Positions 1 to 8,826 of a stretch of DNA of 64,000 nucleotides are shown one piece after another. Positions within the stretch are counted from its first letter, which is position 1. Each line of letters opens with the position of its first letter. The notes below the pieces were generated by a model that worked only from the letters and a program-made list of their open reading frames with translations, did no database searches and had not been told where the DNA came from. The DNA comes from Haladaptatus cibarius D43. GTDB lineage: Archaea > Halobacteriota > Halobacteria > Halobacteriales > Haladaptataceae. The stretch is taken from assembly GCF_000710615.1 (NCBI RefSeq), contig NZ_JDTH01000005.1:44013-108012 (forward strand). The letters are read 5' to 3'. The translations under genes and the position numbers were made by a program.

Positions 1-122
1 CGTTTCCGGTCGAAACCGCGCTCGTCCTCGAAACCGAAGAGGGAGAGGTGAGCATCGGCGGTTCCGGGTCGTTCATCGAGGATTTCGAGGCGAAAGACGT
101 AACGCTCGAACTCGAAGCGTAG
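1..122 (+). CDS. C-terminal end of an unidentified protein
   Basis: An open frame enters from the left edge (codons start at base 3) and stops at TAG 120-122. The 39 visible residues are acidic and rich in alternating beta-type residues, ending VTLELEA. Codon third positions are GC-rich as in the neighbours, so this is probably the true end of a gene that starts outside the window. Too little is visible to name a family. Confidence 0.5.
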   Translation, partial: FPVETALVLETEEGEVSIGGSGSFIEDFEAKDVTLELEA

Positions 123-150
123 TTCGAGTTGGCGTGTTCGAACCGGAAGG

Positions 151-522
151 TTAGACGTTTTCGACGCGCTTTTCGAGCAGTTTCCGATTTCGAACGTTCG
201 CTTTCCATCCGGCGTCGAACAACGACCCAAGGAGTGGGACAGACCCGCCGAAGGTGTCGATGAGGATGTTCACCAGCATCCGGGCGAGCGTGTGCCGAGG
301 GACGCCCATCAGATAGCCCTCGAAGACGATGTAGAGGGAAATCAGGGCGGATGCCACGTCGCCGCCGACCGGCAAAATTCCCATCACTGGATCGAGTCCG
401 AACCGGAAGTTCGTGCCGGGGACGCGAAACGCTTCGTCCAGTAGATTGCTTAGTTTTCGCACTCGTCGAATGGAACCGCGTTTGTTTCGAGGAACGTCGG
501 AGAGGTCTGCATACTGAGTCAT
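151..522 (-). CDS. DUF4112 family membrane-associated protein
   Basis: This is a 123-residue protein of the DUF4112 family. The family signature is visible around residues 35-60: F-R-V-P-G-T-N-F-R-F-G-L-D-P followed by G-I-L-P-V-G-G-D. A hydrophobic stretch follows (ASALISLYIVFEGYLMGV) and a second amphipathic segment ends near G-G-S-V-P-L-L-G. The function of the family is unknown; members are predicted to be membrane proteins. I chose the ATG at 522 over the one at 555, because the longer version adds a poorly conserved leader that would overlap the divergent flavoprotein promoter region. It is convergent with the gene ending at 122 and divergent from the next gene. Confidence 0.8.
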   Translation of the reverse strand: MTQYADLSDVPRNKRGSIRRVRKLSNLLDEAFRVPGTNFRFGLDPVMGILPVGGDVASALISLYIVFEGYLMGVPRHTLARMLVNILIDTFGGSVPLLGSLFDAGWKANVRNRKLLEKRVENV

Positions 523-660
523 AGAGTAAATAAGCCATCCGAATCGGTTATGCACTCTGCTTGCGTATTCGGCGAACTTCTGCTCGGCGAGTGGAGGCGG
601 AGAACTCGTGCAGACGTGTTGGCCAGTTCATTTACAGGAGTTAGCGATGAGAGATTGGTC

Positions 661-1359
661 ATGCGCGAAGTCGAAATAACGTCCATTCATCAGATGACGC
701 CGCGGGTAAAGCAATTTGAACTCGTCGATGACGACGAGTTCGATTTCCGACCCGGCCAGCACACGCACCTCCATTTCGAACAGGACGGCGACGAGGTGGT
801 TCGGCCCTACACCGCGGTGACGCGACCCGGAACGGACAGCATCTCGCTGGCGATAAAGAAGTACGACGACGGCACCGCGTCAGTGTACATGCACGACCGA
901 GAACCCGGAGACACCATTCAAATCGAGGACTTGGACGGAAATCTCTACCTTCGGGATATGGACTCCGACGCGGCGTTCGTCTCGACCGGCACCGGAATCA
1001 CGCCGATGATGGCGATGGTGAAACAGTATCTTCGGGAGGGTGACGGCGAAGCGACGTTCCTCTACGGTGAGAAAACGCAGGAAGACGTTATGTTCCGGGA
1101 AACGCTCGACCAACTCGAATCGGCGCACGAAAACCTGACCGTGGTTTACTCGCTTTCTGAAGAAGACTGGGCTGGAAAGACGGGACACGTGCAAGAACAC
1201 ATCGAGGAATCTGTTTCGTCGCCCGGAGAAACCGATTTCTACATCTGCGGCGTTCCGGGAATGGTCGTAGATACGAAGGAGAAACTCGCGGACATCGGCG
1301 TTTCCGACGAACGCGTTTACAGCGAAGGGTGGGAAGACGACGAAGTGTCGGAGGAGTAG
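661..1359 (+). CDS. ferredoxin-NADP reductase-like FAD-binding oxidoreductase
   Basis: This 232-residue protein has the ferredoxin-NADP reductase fold. An FAD-binding barrel comes first, with the flavin motif R-P-Y-T near residue 50, then the NAD(P)-binding half with G-T-G-I-T-P-M near residue 110 and a C-terminal C-G-V-P-G-M segment. It should pass electrons between a pyridine nucleotide and an acceptor such as ferredoxin or a flavin partner in the cytoplasm. No iron-sulfur or globin domain is attached, so the acceptor cannot be read from the sequence. The frame is open back to 550, but homology starts at ATG 661 (MREVEITSIHQM), so that start is used. Confidence 0.85.
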   Translation: MREVEITSIHQMTPRVKQFELVDDDEFDFRPGQHTHLHFEQDGDEVVRPYTAVTRPGTDSISLAIKKYDDGTASVYMHDREPGDTIQIEDLDGNLYLRDMDSDAAFVSTGTGITPMMAMVKQYLREGDGEATFLYGEKTQEDVMFRETLDQLESAHENLTVVYSLSEEDWAGKTGHVQEHIEESVSSPGETDFYICGVPGMVVDTKEKLADIGVSDERVYSEGWEDDEVSEE

Positions 1360-1403
1360 GAACGTTGGGAGTAGTGAGTCGTACCAACGGGAGGTTAAAG
1401 CTC

Positions 1404-1796
1404 TCAGTACGGATTCCACGCGACTTCCCAGAGGTGGCCGTTCGGGTCGGCAAAGTAACCGGAGTAGCCGCCCCAATCCGCCTCCTGCGCCGGTTTCACG
1501 AGCTCGCCGCCTGCGGAAACCGCTTCGCCGAGAACGTCGTCCACTGCGTCCTTCGATTCGACGTTGTGCGCGAGCGTGATTCCGTCGAACTCGCCGACGC
1601 CGGGGGAAACCGTCGCATCCTCGGCGAGCAGTTCGCGGGGGTAGAGTGAGAGTTTCATCCCCGACATCTCGAAGAAGGCGATTTCAGCGTCCGGTTCGCG
1701 GTCGTCCATCGGGAGCGAGAGGCCGTCTCGATAGAACCGGATGGATTCGTCGAGATCGGCGACGCCGAGCGTGACGATGCTGATTCGTGGTTCCAT
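1404..1796 (-). CDS. VOC (glyoxalase/bleomycin-resistance) family protein
   Basis: This is a single-domain vicinal-oxygen-chelate protein of 130 residues. It shows the usual start [18 protein letters not shown] and the closing [12 protein letters not shown], with the metal-binding E near the end. Family members are glyoxalases, dioxygenases or antibiotic-binding proteins, and the substrate cannot be predicted here. The open frame extends far upstream to 2504, but that part is the shadow of the ThuA gene; ATG 1796 begins the domain exactly. It is divergent from thuA with about 115 bases between them. Confidence 0.85.
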   Translation of the reverse strand: MEPRISIVTLGVADLDESIRFYRDGLSLPMDDREPDAEIAFFEMSGMKLSLYPRELLAEDATVSPGVGEFDGITLAHNVESKDAVDDVLGEAVSAGGELVKPAQEADWGGYSGYFADPNGHLWEVAWNPY

Positions 1797-1910
1797 GATT
1801 GGAGTTCGCAGGGAGAGAGAATAAACGGCAGTGGTGGCACTACTGTCGAACCACGTTCCAAAATACCGAGATTCCGAAACAGTGAATCGCTCTCGGGAGA
1901 GGTGTCTCCC

Positions 1911-2636
1911 ATGAGCAAAATCCACGTCACGGTGTGGAACGAATTTCGACACGAGCGAGAGGGCGGAGCGGCAGAAGAGTGTTATCCGGAGGGAATCCAC
2001 GCAGTTCTCGCGGAACTGTTCGAATCGCGCGGCTTCGACGTGAAAACCGCTACGCTGGACGAACCGGAGCACGGCCTCACCGAGGCCGTGCTTGATGAGA
2101 CGGACGTACTGACGTGGTGGGGACACGCCGCCCACGAGGAGGTGGCGGACGAGGTCGTAGAGCGAGTCCGCGAGCGCGTTCTCGATGGGATGGGCCTCAT
2201 CGTCCTCCATTCGGGCCATTTTTCGAAAATCTTCAAGCGACTCATGGGGACGACCTGCGACCTGAAATGGCGAAACGAGGGCGAGCGCGAACGACTCTGG
2301 ACGGTGGAACCGAGCCACCCGATTGCGAGCGGAATTGACGAGCAAGTCGTCGTACCCGAGGCGGAGATGTACGGCGAACGATTCGACGTTCCCGCGCCGG
2401 ACGAACTCGTCTTCACGAGTTGGTTCGAAGGCGGCGAAGTGTTCCGAAGTGGCTGTTGTTACCGGCGGGGGTCGGGTCGTGTTTTTTACTTCCGCCCAGG
2501 TCACGAAACGTATTCAATCTATCGGCAGACGGAGATACGACAGGTTCTCGAAAACGCCGTCGAATGGGCGGCCCCGAAAAACATTGACGCTCCGTCGTTC
2601 GGTGAGGTTCCGGTCGGGCCGGAACGACGCGACTGA
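1911..2636 (+). CDS. ThuA-like domain protein
   Basis: This 241-residue protein covers one ThuA domain, a class I glutamine-amidotransferase-like fold found in proteins linked to trehalose and sugar utilisation. Visible landmarks are V-L-T-W-W-G-H-A near residue 65, G-L-I-V-L-H-S-G-H near 100 and [11 protein letters not shown] near 200. The ATG at 1911 is preceded by GGGAGAGG about nine bases upstream, which favours it over the GTG at 1902. The biochemical reaction of the family is not established. No sugar-pathway genes sit next to it here. Confidence 0.85.
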   Translation: MSKIHVTVWNEFRHEREGGAAEECYPEGIHAVLAELFESRGFDVKTATLDEPEHGLTEAVLDETDVLTWWGHAAHEEVADEVVERVRERVLDGMGLIVLHSGHFSKIFKRLMGTTCDLKWRNEGERERLWTVEPSHPIASGIDEQVVVPEAEMYGERFDVPAPDELVFTSWFEGGEVFRSGCCYRRGSGRVFYFRPGHETYSIYRQTEIRQVLENAVEWAAPKNIDAPSFGEVPVGPERRD

Positions 2637-2637
2637 C

Positions 2638-2701
2638 GAGAGAAGAGGAGAAAGAGGAGTAGGGAGGTGTGGAGGGAAGAGGAGAAAGAGAAGGGACGAT
2701 A
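2638..2701 (+). other. purine-rich tract after the ThuA gene
   Basis: Directly after the thuA stop codon the top strand is almost purely A and G for about 60 bases (repeated GAGAAGAGGAGAAAGAGGAG-like units). It has no coding potential. It could mark a transcript end or be slipped-strand repeat expansion; nothing in the sequence decides between them. The rest of the gap to 2868 is AT-rich and carries the promoter of the histidine kinase. Confidence 0.5.
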
Positions 2702-2868
2702 AATAACAAATTTTGTTGAATCGTGAACAGAGGCGGTGAAAGTTTGTGAAGTGACACCTTATATAGATTAATAGACAGTATCTATGACAGACTTTTGATG
2801 GTAATGGGTGAAAAGAGAAGAGCAGGACAAAGTTATTTATTGGTCACATACAAGACCAGTAGTGTAGA

Positions 2869-4611
2869 ATGGAACGTCGCCCGATTCGGGTGCTTCACGT
2901 CGAGGACAACGAGTTCTTCGCAACAGTTGCGTCGGACATCCTCCAACAGGAACTCGACGACGTAGAAGTTCACACCGAAAACGCCCCAAGCGACGCCCTC
3001 AACCGGCTGAAAGAGGAGCAGTTCGACTGCGTCGTTAGTGATTACGAGATGCCGGAAATGAACGGGCTTGAACTGCTGGATGCCGTCAGAGAGATACGTT
3101 CGGAACTACCGTTCATTCTCATGACCGGCGGGGGAAGCGAAAACACCGCCAGCAGGGCCATCTCGGCCGGAGTCACCGACTATCTCCAGAAAGGCGACGG
3201 ACGACGGCAGTTCGTCGCGCTCGCCAATCGAATCGAAAACGCAGTCTCCCACCGCCGCGCGGAGAAAGCAGTTCGGCGACAGATAACCATCAACGACCTT
3301 ATCTGGGACGTGAGCCAGTCGCTCCTCGAAGCGTCCACGCGAGAGGACATCGAACAATCGGTCTGTGAACGCCTCGCCGACTCCCAGTCCTATCTGTTCG
3401 CGTGGGTCGGGAAAGTAGAGGACGGGCAAATCGCACCGCGCTTTTCCGCTGGAACCGAAGCTGGCTATCTCGACGCAGTGTTTCACACCGACGCCGAAGA
3501 AAGCGAGTCGAAGCCGATTTCTCGCGCGTTGAAACCCGACGATCCGATTTCCCGTGCAGTAGAAACCGGCGAAATACAGACGACGCAGGATATTGCGGGT
3601 GACGGATTTTCGAAAGCGGCTATTTCTGATGAAACCGATGCAGATTGTAATGGAATCGGCACAGATTGCACAAAAGAGAGACAAGAGACAGTTCGCACCG
3701 GAGAGCCAGAGGCATCCGATTCCTCGCTAGAACACTGGCGCGAAAAAGCACTCGAACGCGGGTATCACTCCAAGGCAGCCATACCGCTCCGGTACGAAGA
3801 TTCCCTTTACGGCGTTCTGAACGTCTATGCCGACCATCCACATGCGTTTGACGAAACGGAGCGACAAGTGCTTTCGAAGTTCGGAAACAGCATGGCCTAC
3901 GCGATAAATTCGGTTCGAACGCGACAGGAGTTGATACGACGAGAACAGCGATTGCAGGTGTTCAACCGCATTCTCCGGCACAACCTCCGGAACGACCTGA
4001 ACGTCGTACTTGGGCACGCGGACAACATCAAGGAAGCCGTTCCGAAAACGACGGAGAACGCGGAAATCATAAAGCGAAAAGCGACCGAGTTAATCGACAT
4101 CAGCGAGAAGGCCCGCGAAGTCGGGAAGACACTCGACAGAAGTGGTCAAACCGGGAAAGCCGTAGAAATCACGAGCATCATCGAACGCGCCTGTTCCGAC
4201 CTCCAAGAGTCGTATCCAAACGTCGTTCTCTCGACCGAACTGCCCGACACCGCGTGGGTCTACGGAGACAAAACGCTGGATACCGTCGTCAACGAAGTCG
4301 TGGAGAACGCAATCGAACACAACGACCGGGATGAACCAGTCGTGACGCTTTCGGTGGCAGCCATGGATTCCGAGAGAGAAAGCGGGGTAGAAATAATTAT
4401 CTCGGACAACGGGCCGGGAATCCCGAAAGAAGAACAATTAGTTCTCATCGAAGGGAGGGAAACCGCGCTCCAACACGGGAGCGGACTCGGCCTGTGGTTG
4501 ACGAACTGGGTCGTCGGCAAGTTCGACGGCGAACTCACGTTTGGCACCAACGAACCGCGCGGAAGTGTCGTAACGATTCGGCTCCGACGGGCCGAATCGC
4601 CGAGCAAGTAG
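2869..4611 (+). CDS. receiver-GAF hybrid sensor histidine kinase
   Basis: This is a 580-residue two-component signalling protein with domain order receiver, GAF, histidine kinase. The receiver (about 1-120) has acidic residues near 13 and phospho-acceptor D58 in S-D-Y-E-M-P. A GAF sensor follows at roughly 150-350, with an acidic, variable insert around 240-280. The dimerisation helix carries the phospho-histidine in L-R-H-N-L-R-N-D-L near residue 371. The ATPase domain shows N-E-V-V-E-N-A-I-E-H-N, D-N-G-P-G-I-P and G-S-G-L-G-L-W. No membrane segment is seen, so it should sense a cytoplasmic signal. A TATA-like box (TTATTTATTGG, about 2834) lies some 25-30 bases before the ATG. No separate response regulator is adjacent. 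Confidence 0.9.
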   Translation: MERRPIRVLHVEDNEFFATVASDILQQELDDVEVHTENAPSDALNRLKEEQFDCVVSDYEMPEMNGLELLDAVREIRSELPFILMTGGGSENTASRAISAGVTDYLQKGDGRRQFVALANRIENAVSHRRAEKAVRRQITINDLIWDVSQSLLEASTREDIEQSVCERLADSQSYLFAWVGKVEDGQIAPRFSAGTEAGYLDAVFHTDAEESESKPISRALKPDDPISRAVETGEIQTTQDIAGDGFSKAAISDETDADCNGIGTDCTKERQETVRTGEPEASDSSLEHWREKALERGYHSKAAIPLRYEDSLYGVLNVYADHPHAFDETERQVLSKFGNSMAYAINSVRTRQELIRREQRLQVFNRILRHNLRNDLNVVLGHADNIKEAVPKTTENAEIIKRKATELIDISEKAREVGKTLDRSGQTGKAVEITSIIERACSDLQESYPNVVLSTELPDTAWVYGDKTLDTVVNEVVENAIEHNDRDEPVVTLSVAAMDSERESGVEIIISDNGPGIPKEEQLVLIEGRETALQHGSGLGLWLTNWVVGKFDGELTFGTNEPRGSVVTIRLRRAESPSK

Positions 4612-4729
4612 TAAAGCTTGGTTTCTGGATGCGATTGAATGGTGTTTCCCGTCGTCCGACGGTTTTTACCTGCTTCCGAACTAGTTCAACAATAAGTATA
4701 TAATGATGAAGCAAAATAGTAGGAACGAA

Positions 4730-5539
4730 ATGAGTACGGAACTACCGGGATTCATCGACCGGTTCAGACAACCGGAATACGTGGGAGAGAATCGTTGTAC
4801 TCCCTGCACGATTGTAAACGTGACAATTGCCGTAGTCGTCAGCACAGTGCTGACGTTTGCGGCGATACCAGTCGGTATCACCTTCTTTGCGTTCAGTATG
4901 GCGGCCATCTACCTCCGAGGGTATCTCGTCCCCGGAACGCCGACACTGACGAAAACGTACTTCCCCGATTGGTTGCTCCGAATGTTCGACAAAAGCGAGA
5001 TGGGAACGCCAACGCAGGCACCAAAAGAGTCCGACCGTGAACCGGAAGAGGTGCTCACGGAAGCAAACGTCATCGAACCCTGTGCGGAAATCGACGATCT
5101 CTGTCTCGATGACGAGTTCCAGACGGCGTGGCAGGAGAACATGGAACGCGTCCTCGAAGAAGGTGCGGAAAAGAGCGACCTGAGTCGTATTCTCGATGCG
5201 GACGAAGAGGAACTGGAGTTTGAGGAGCACGAGAGCGCTTTCCTCGCTCGAATCGACGGCCGAAGACTCGGACAGTGGGAATCCCACGCCGCACTGGTCG
5301 CCGACCTCGCCGCAGCGCGCGAACTGTCCGACCGCTACGGCGACTGGGACGAACTCACCGTGGACAATCAGAGTCGAATCCTGAGCGGCCTCCGAATCTT
5401 TCTCGAAACGTGCCCGGAATGTGGCGAGATGATTACCGCAGAACAGGAAACCGTCGAGTCCTGCTGTCGCTCGATGGAAGTCGTAGCGGCGACCTGTGGA
5501 GGCTGTGACGCCCGCATTCTGGAAGTCGAGCAGAACTAA
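4730..5539 (+). CDS. haloarchaeal membrane protein with C-terminal zinc-ribbon-like region
   Basis: This 269-residue protein has no named function that I recognise. The N-terminal region has a C-T-P-C pair near residue 26 and two adjacent hydrophobic segments (about 30-75). A long acidic cytosolic region follows, and the C-terminus has paired cysteines (C-P-E-C-G-E, C-C-R-S, C-G-G-C) that look like a zinc ribbon. ATG 4730 was chosen because the TATA-like AGTATATAA at 4694-4702 then sits 27 bases upstream; the in-frame ATG at 4703 would lie on the TATA box itself. It is the last gene before the origin region. Confidence 0.75.
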   Translation: MSTELPGFIDRFRQPEYVGENRCTPCTIVNVTIAVVVSTVLTFAAIPVGITFFAFSMAAIYLRGYLVPGTPTLTKTYFPDWLLRMFDKSEMGTPTQAPKESDREPEEVLTEANVIEPCAEIDDLCLDDEFQTAWQENMERVLEEGAEKSDLSRILDADEEELEFEEHESAFLARIDGRRLGQWESHAALVADLAAARELSDRYGDWDELTVDNQSRILSGLRIFLETCPECGEMITAEQETVESCCRSMEVVAATCGGCDARILEVEQN

Positions 5540-5806
5540 TTTAACACGGGTACACCGTTATTTCCGCTGTTTTTACGAAACAATCCATTGCTTCCGGGTG
5601 TATTCTACTGTTTTCAACATGATGTTACATTTGTTCAGTTTATGTAGTGTGAGTTATAACAGAGATATATCGAATAGCCGTAGAGAGCAAAGAGGTATCA
5701 TACAAGAGAGTAGTCCCCAGACACCACTGTTTCCGCTGTTTTTCGGGTCGATAGTAGCGGAAGGATTCGCAACAGTCCGTGTTGGAGACAGCCGGAAAGG
5801 GCATTT

Positions 5807-6016
5807 CTAACATTCGTGAGAGTTCACAAAAGCATCCGGCGTCACGAACCAGAAGTTCGTCGGCATCAGAACGGTTCGCTCCTCGGCTCGGTTCCAGACG
5901 TACCAAATAAAGCCATAATATGAGTAGATCGCCGGGAGCACGGCCGCTACCAAAAAGGTAGAACGGTGGTTGTTCTTCCATCGGCGTAGTTCAGCGACAT
6001 GGTTGCCCACCGTCAA
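5807..6016 (-). CDS. possible small membrane protein inside the origin region
   Basis: This frame of up to 69 residues has a basic start (E-L-R-R-W-K-N-N-H-R), one clear hydrophobic segment (FLVAAVLPAIYSYYGFIWYVW) and an acidic-to-neutral tail ending H-E-C. Codon third positions are GC-rich, unlike the surrounding AT-rich DNA, which argues for a real or recently real gene. The start is uncertain: TTG 6016 or GTG 6010, as there is no in-frame ATG. It could also be the tail of a decayed larger gene. I do not recognise the family. Confidence 0.35.
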   Translation of the reverse strand: MTVGNHVAELRRWKNNHRSTFLVAAVLPAIYSYYGFIWYVWNRAEERTVLMPTNFWFVTPDAFVNSHEC

Positions 6017-6868
6017 ACAGTTCGTCAGGTCAGACCTCCTTACCCCACGATTTCCGCTGTTCTTCGAATAGCGTCGTTTCGTCTCAACACCATGATTTCC
6101 GTTGTCGAACGTATAAAGGGAAGAAAACGAAGAAGGAGGAGAGACGGAAGCTACCCCATGATTTCCGCTGTTCAGTCGGGTGAGATCACGTTTAGGTGGT
6201 CAACGAAGGAGTGAACTAGCTTGATAAAGGGGCGGTTTCAGTGATTCAAAGCTTCTCGGAGGAGCAGATTTCTATGGTCGCGTTAGTATACAATCTATAT
6301 ATACCGGATTTTTATTACAAATGCTAAATATATTATATGATCTCGTACTTTTAGGAGCATCAATTTCTGTAGCCAGACAAGAGTCGACCTAATAGAATAT
6401 CGGATACGGGTCAAATACAGGGTTGTAGCAGTTCACGAAGCATGTAGTGAGAGACGTGTGTTAACAATCGACAATAACACCCACCCCATGATTTCCGCTG
6501 TTTTTGGGATGAAGGTGGGTGGGGGTGAGAGCGGGGGTGGGTATGGGGAGTTGTCGAACACGGAGCAAAACTACCGGAACGTGTAATGAACTCCGATAAG
6601 ATCCATTTATTCCCCCGGTTGTCCGTTCCTCGATGAACTAATGGCCAGTTATCACTGTAATGAGTTTCATACTTTTTGTTTATATTATTGAACAGGAGAA
6701 ATATAAATCTCGGAAAACTATAGTCGAACCTCTAGAATACATATCTATTGAAGCAAGTCTAGCTATCTTTGTGTTTACCCAGTACGGGTATTGTTCTATA
6801 TCTCTTTGTATAAAACTGTCGCTCTAGTAAGCGACTTTTCACCACCCCACCCACCTCCACCCAACTAG

Positions 6869-6887
6869 ACACAGGAAATAGTGGGGT
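6869..6887 (-). repeat. degenerate inverted iteron with adjacent G-run
   Basis: Read on the bottom strand, this site matches the first 13 bases of the iteron (CCCCACTATTTCC) and then diverges (TGTGTC instead of GCTGTT). Its G-run continues into TGGGGTGGGTGT at 6882-6893, which is the exact reverse complement of ACACCCACCCCA at 6477-6488 at the left edge of the 6484 iteron. The pair therefore forms a 12-base inverted repeat about 400 bases apart, enclosing the AT-rich patch. Confidence 0.5.
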
Positions 6888-7381
6888 GGGTGTGTCTTTA
6901 TAAATAAAACAGTATCTTCACGACAACCACGTTCTTGAAACCCTCCGTTTTCCACCGCAAAAGCGTCTCTTCTTCTGCTATTCGACAAAAACATCTATTC
7001 GACACCCCCACTGTTTCCGTTGTTCTACGTATTCCGTCGTTGGTGGGGCAGAGGACGCGGAACTAGCGTGGAAGGAGAATAGAAGAGGGAGAATAGAAGA
7101 GGAGGAATCAAAGAGAGGAAAATAATGTGGAAAAAACGGACGGCGTGGTGGAAACGGAGAAGTGGAGAGCATGAAAGCGGAGAACATGAACAGCGTGAAC
7201 CGGATTGATGAAACCGCGAATCGTTGCGTCGTGAATTGGTTAAAAAATCACAAACGTCCAGTAGCAGTCGAACGGTCTGTGGCAGCCGAACGAGAAGTAC
7301 GAAAACATCGGAAACAACACTCTCCGATAAAACCAGTGGGTATTTATACATCGACAAACAGAAGAAACAGCGGACGCCCCA

Positions 7382-7391
7382 CTTTTATATG
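7382..7391 (+). promoter_or_regulatory. TATA-like box of orc1/cdc6
   Basis: CTTTTATATG lies 24-33 bases upstream of the ATG at 7415, the spacing expected for a leaderless haloarchaeal transcript. Just upstream, AAACAGCGGA at 7365-7374 matches the inverted right end of the origin iteron, so the initiator protein might bind its own promoter. Confidence 0.55.
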
Positions 7392-7414
7392 CTCTTCCGT
7401 GAAACAATGCTGCA

Positions 7415-8656
7415 ATGTCATCGTTTAGTTTCGACCGGGACAACTCTCTCTACAAAAACCGGGACGCATTACTAGAAGAGTACACGCCCAACAATCTTGT
7501 CGGGCGGGACGACGAACTCGAAGAGTACCACGCCGCTCTCCAACCGATTATCAACGGGGAAGCACCGTCGAACATCTTTCTCTACGGAAAAAGTGGGGTC
7601 GGGAAAACTGCCGCAACGCGATTCCTCTTGAACCAACTCCAAGAGGACGCCGCCAGATACGACGACATTTCGCTTTCTGTCATCGAAATCAACTGCGACG
7701 GACTCAATTCGAGCTACCAGGTTGCAGTTCGACTGGTGAACACGCTTCGTGACCCCGCCGACCAAATCAGCAACACGGGTTATCCGCAGGCACAGGTGTA
7801 CAGCTTTCTCTGGGACGAACTCGACAAACTCGGTGGAACCATCATCATCGTGTTAGACGAGGTTGACCACATCAACGACAACTCTATTCTCTATCAGATT
7901 CCACGCGCCCGGAGTAACGGCTACCTCGAACACGCCAAAATCGGCCTCATCGGCATCAGCAACGACCTCTCGTTCCGCGACTCTCTTTCGGCAAAAGTTC
8001 GCTCTTCGCTTTGTGAGAAGGAAGTTTCGTTTCCGCCGTACAACGCCAGTGAACTCCAGAAGGTCCTTCACCAGCGCGACCAAGTCGCATTCCACGAAAA
8101 CGCCCTCGCGGACGACGTGATTCCACTCTGTGCGGCTTACGGGGCGCAAGATGCTGGTGACGCTCGACAGGCACTCGATTTGCTTCTCGAAGCGGGCGAC
8201 TTAGCGCGAAAGGACGCGGCAGAACAGGTCGTGGATACGCACGTTCAGGAGGCACGGCGGAAACTCGAACGCGACCGAATCATGGAGGGTGTCGCCGACC
8301 TCACTCAGCACGCGCGACTCATTCTGTACGCACTCACGTCCATCGAAGCCGAGGGGAACACGCCTGCTCGGTCGCGGGATATTCGTCCGCGCTACGAACA
8401 ACTGTGTAGTCACATCGGAACCGAGGCGTTGACGAGTAGACGAATGCGCGACCACCTTGCAGACCTCGCAATGCTCGGCGTCATCTCTTCGACCGAGAAA
8501 AACGAAGGAATGTCCGGTGGTAAATACCGTGAACACGCGCTGAAACAAGACCTACAACTCGTGGTCAGTGCACTGGAGGAAACCATCGAACTCGCCGGAG
8601 TGCACGAGAGCATTCGACCGTACTATCAGTCGCTTCTCGATGACCGAGAAACCTGA
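7415..8656 (+). CDS. Orc1/Cdc6 family replication initiator
   Basis: This 413-residue AAA+ protein is the archaeal initiator that binds origin recognition boxes and loads the MCM helicase. Walker A is G-K-S-G-V-G-K-T (58-65) and Walker B is I-I-I-V-L-D-E-V-D-H (D148, E149). A sensor-1-like L-I-G-I-S-N-D-L follows, with the lid region A-G-D-A-R-Q-A-L-D-L-L near 250. The C-terminal 110 residues form the winged-helix DNA-binding domain. The length is normal for the family. Haloarchaea carry many paralogues, each paired with its own origin. The dense iterons on both sides suggest this one serves the origin here. Confidence 0.95.
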   Translation: MSSFSFDRDNSLYKNRDALLEEYTPNNLVGRDDELEEYHAALQPIINGEAPSNIFLYGKSGVGKTAATRFLLNQLQEDAARYDDISLSVIEINCDGLNSSYQVAVRLVNTLRDPADQISNTGYPQAQVYSFLWDELDKLGGTIIIVLDEVDHINDNSILYQIPRARSNGYLEHAKIGLIGISNDLSFRDSLSAKVRSSLCEKEVSFPPYNASELQKVLHQRDQVAFHENALADDVIPLCAAYGAQDAGDARQALDLLLEAGDLARKDAAEQVVDTHVQEARRKLERDRIMEGVADLTQHARLILYALTSIEAEGNTPARSRDIRPRYEQLCSHIGTEALTSRRMRDHLADLAMLGVISSTEKNEGMSGGKYREHALKQDLQLVVSALEETIELAGVHESIRPYYQSLLDDRET

Positions 8657-8727
8657 AAATCTGATTTCACCGGCGTACACGACTTCTTCGAACCGCATTC
8701 GCTCTACCCCACACTGAACCCATTCTA

Positions 8728-8791
8728 CCCCACTATTTCCGCTGTTTCCGCGATAACTATCACTCGAATTAACCCCACTATTTCCGCTGTT
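8728..8791 (+). repeat. two forward origin iterons downstream of orc1/cdc6
   Basis: Two identical copies of CCCCACTATTTCCGCTGTT lie at 8728-8746 and 8773-8791, 45 bases apart start to start, just after the initiator gene. They have the same orientation as the upstream copies, so the gene is embedded in a single-direction array. Confidence 0.85.
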
Positions 8792-8826
8792 CCTCTCTCC
8801 CCATACTTTCCTCACATCCTGCTCTG

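Larger units (their letters stand above)
5553..7024 (+). repeat. seven forward origin iterons upstream of orc1/cdc6
   Basis: Copies of CCCCAYKATTTCCGCTGTT occur at 5553-5571, 5722-5740, 6043-6061, 6088-6106, 6154-6172, 6484-6502 and 7006-7024. The copies at 6154 and 6484 are identical (CCCCATGATTTCCGCTGTT). The 5553 and 5722 copies vary at the left end, the 6088 copy varies at both ends (CACC at the left, GTTGTC at the right), and 7006 has GTTGTT at the right end. All point the same way. The C-run at the left end corresponds to the G-run seen at the end of haloarchaeal origin recognition boxes. They are likely Orc1/Cdc6 binding sites. Confidence 0.85.
5540..7414. other. predicted replication origin region upstream of orc1/cdc6
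   Basis: This 1.87 kb stretch before the orc1/cdc6 gene is largely non-coding and AT-rich. It contains seven forward copies of a 19-base repeat, at least one inverted degenerate copy, two very AT-rich patches (about 6285-6345 and 6655-6745) that could serve as the unwinding element, and strongly strand-biased G/C tracts near 6511-6549 and 6841-6893. Haloarchaeal origins typically combine an orc1/cdc6 gene, origin recognition boxes with a G-run at one end, and an AT-rich unwinding element, and all of these are seen here. The only plausible gene inside is the small ORF at 5807-6016. Confidence 0.8.

Noticed and set aside
5540..7414. CRISPR array, because of repeated 19-base words
   Set aside because: The spacing is irregular (45 to over 500 bases), there is no palindromic CRISPR-type repeat with unique spacers of fixed length, and no cas genes are present.
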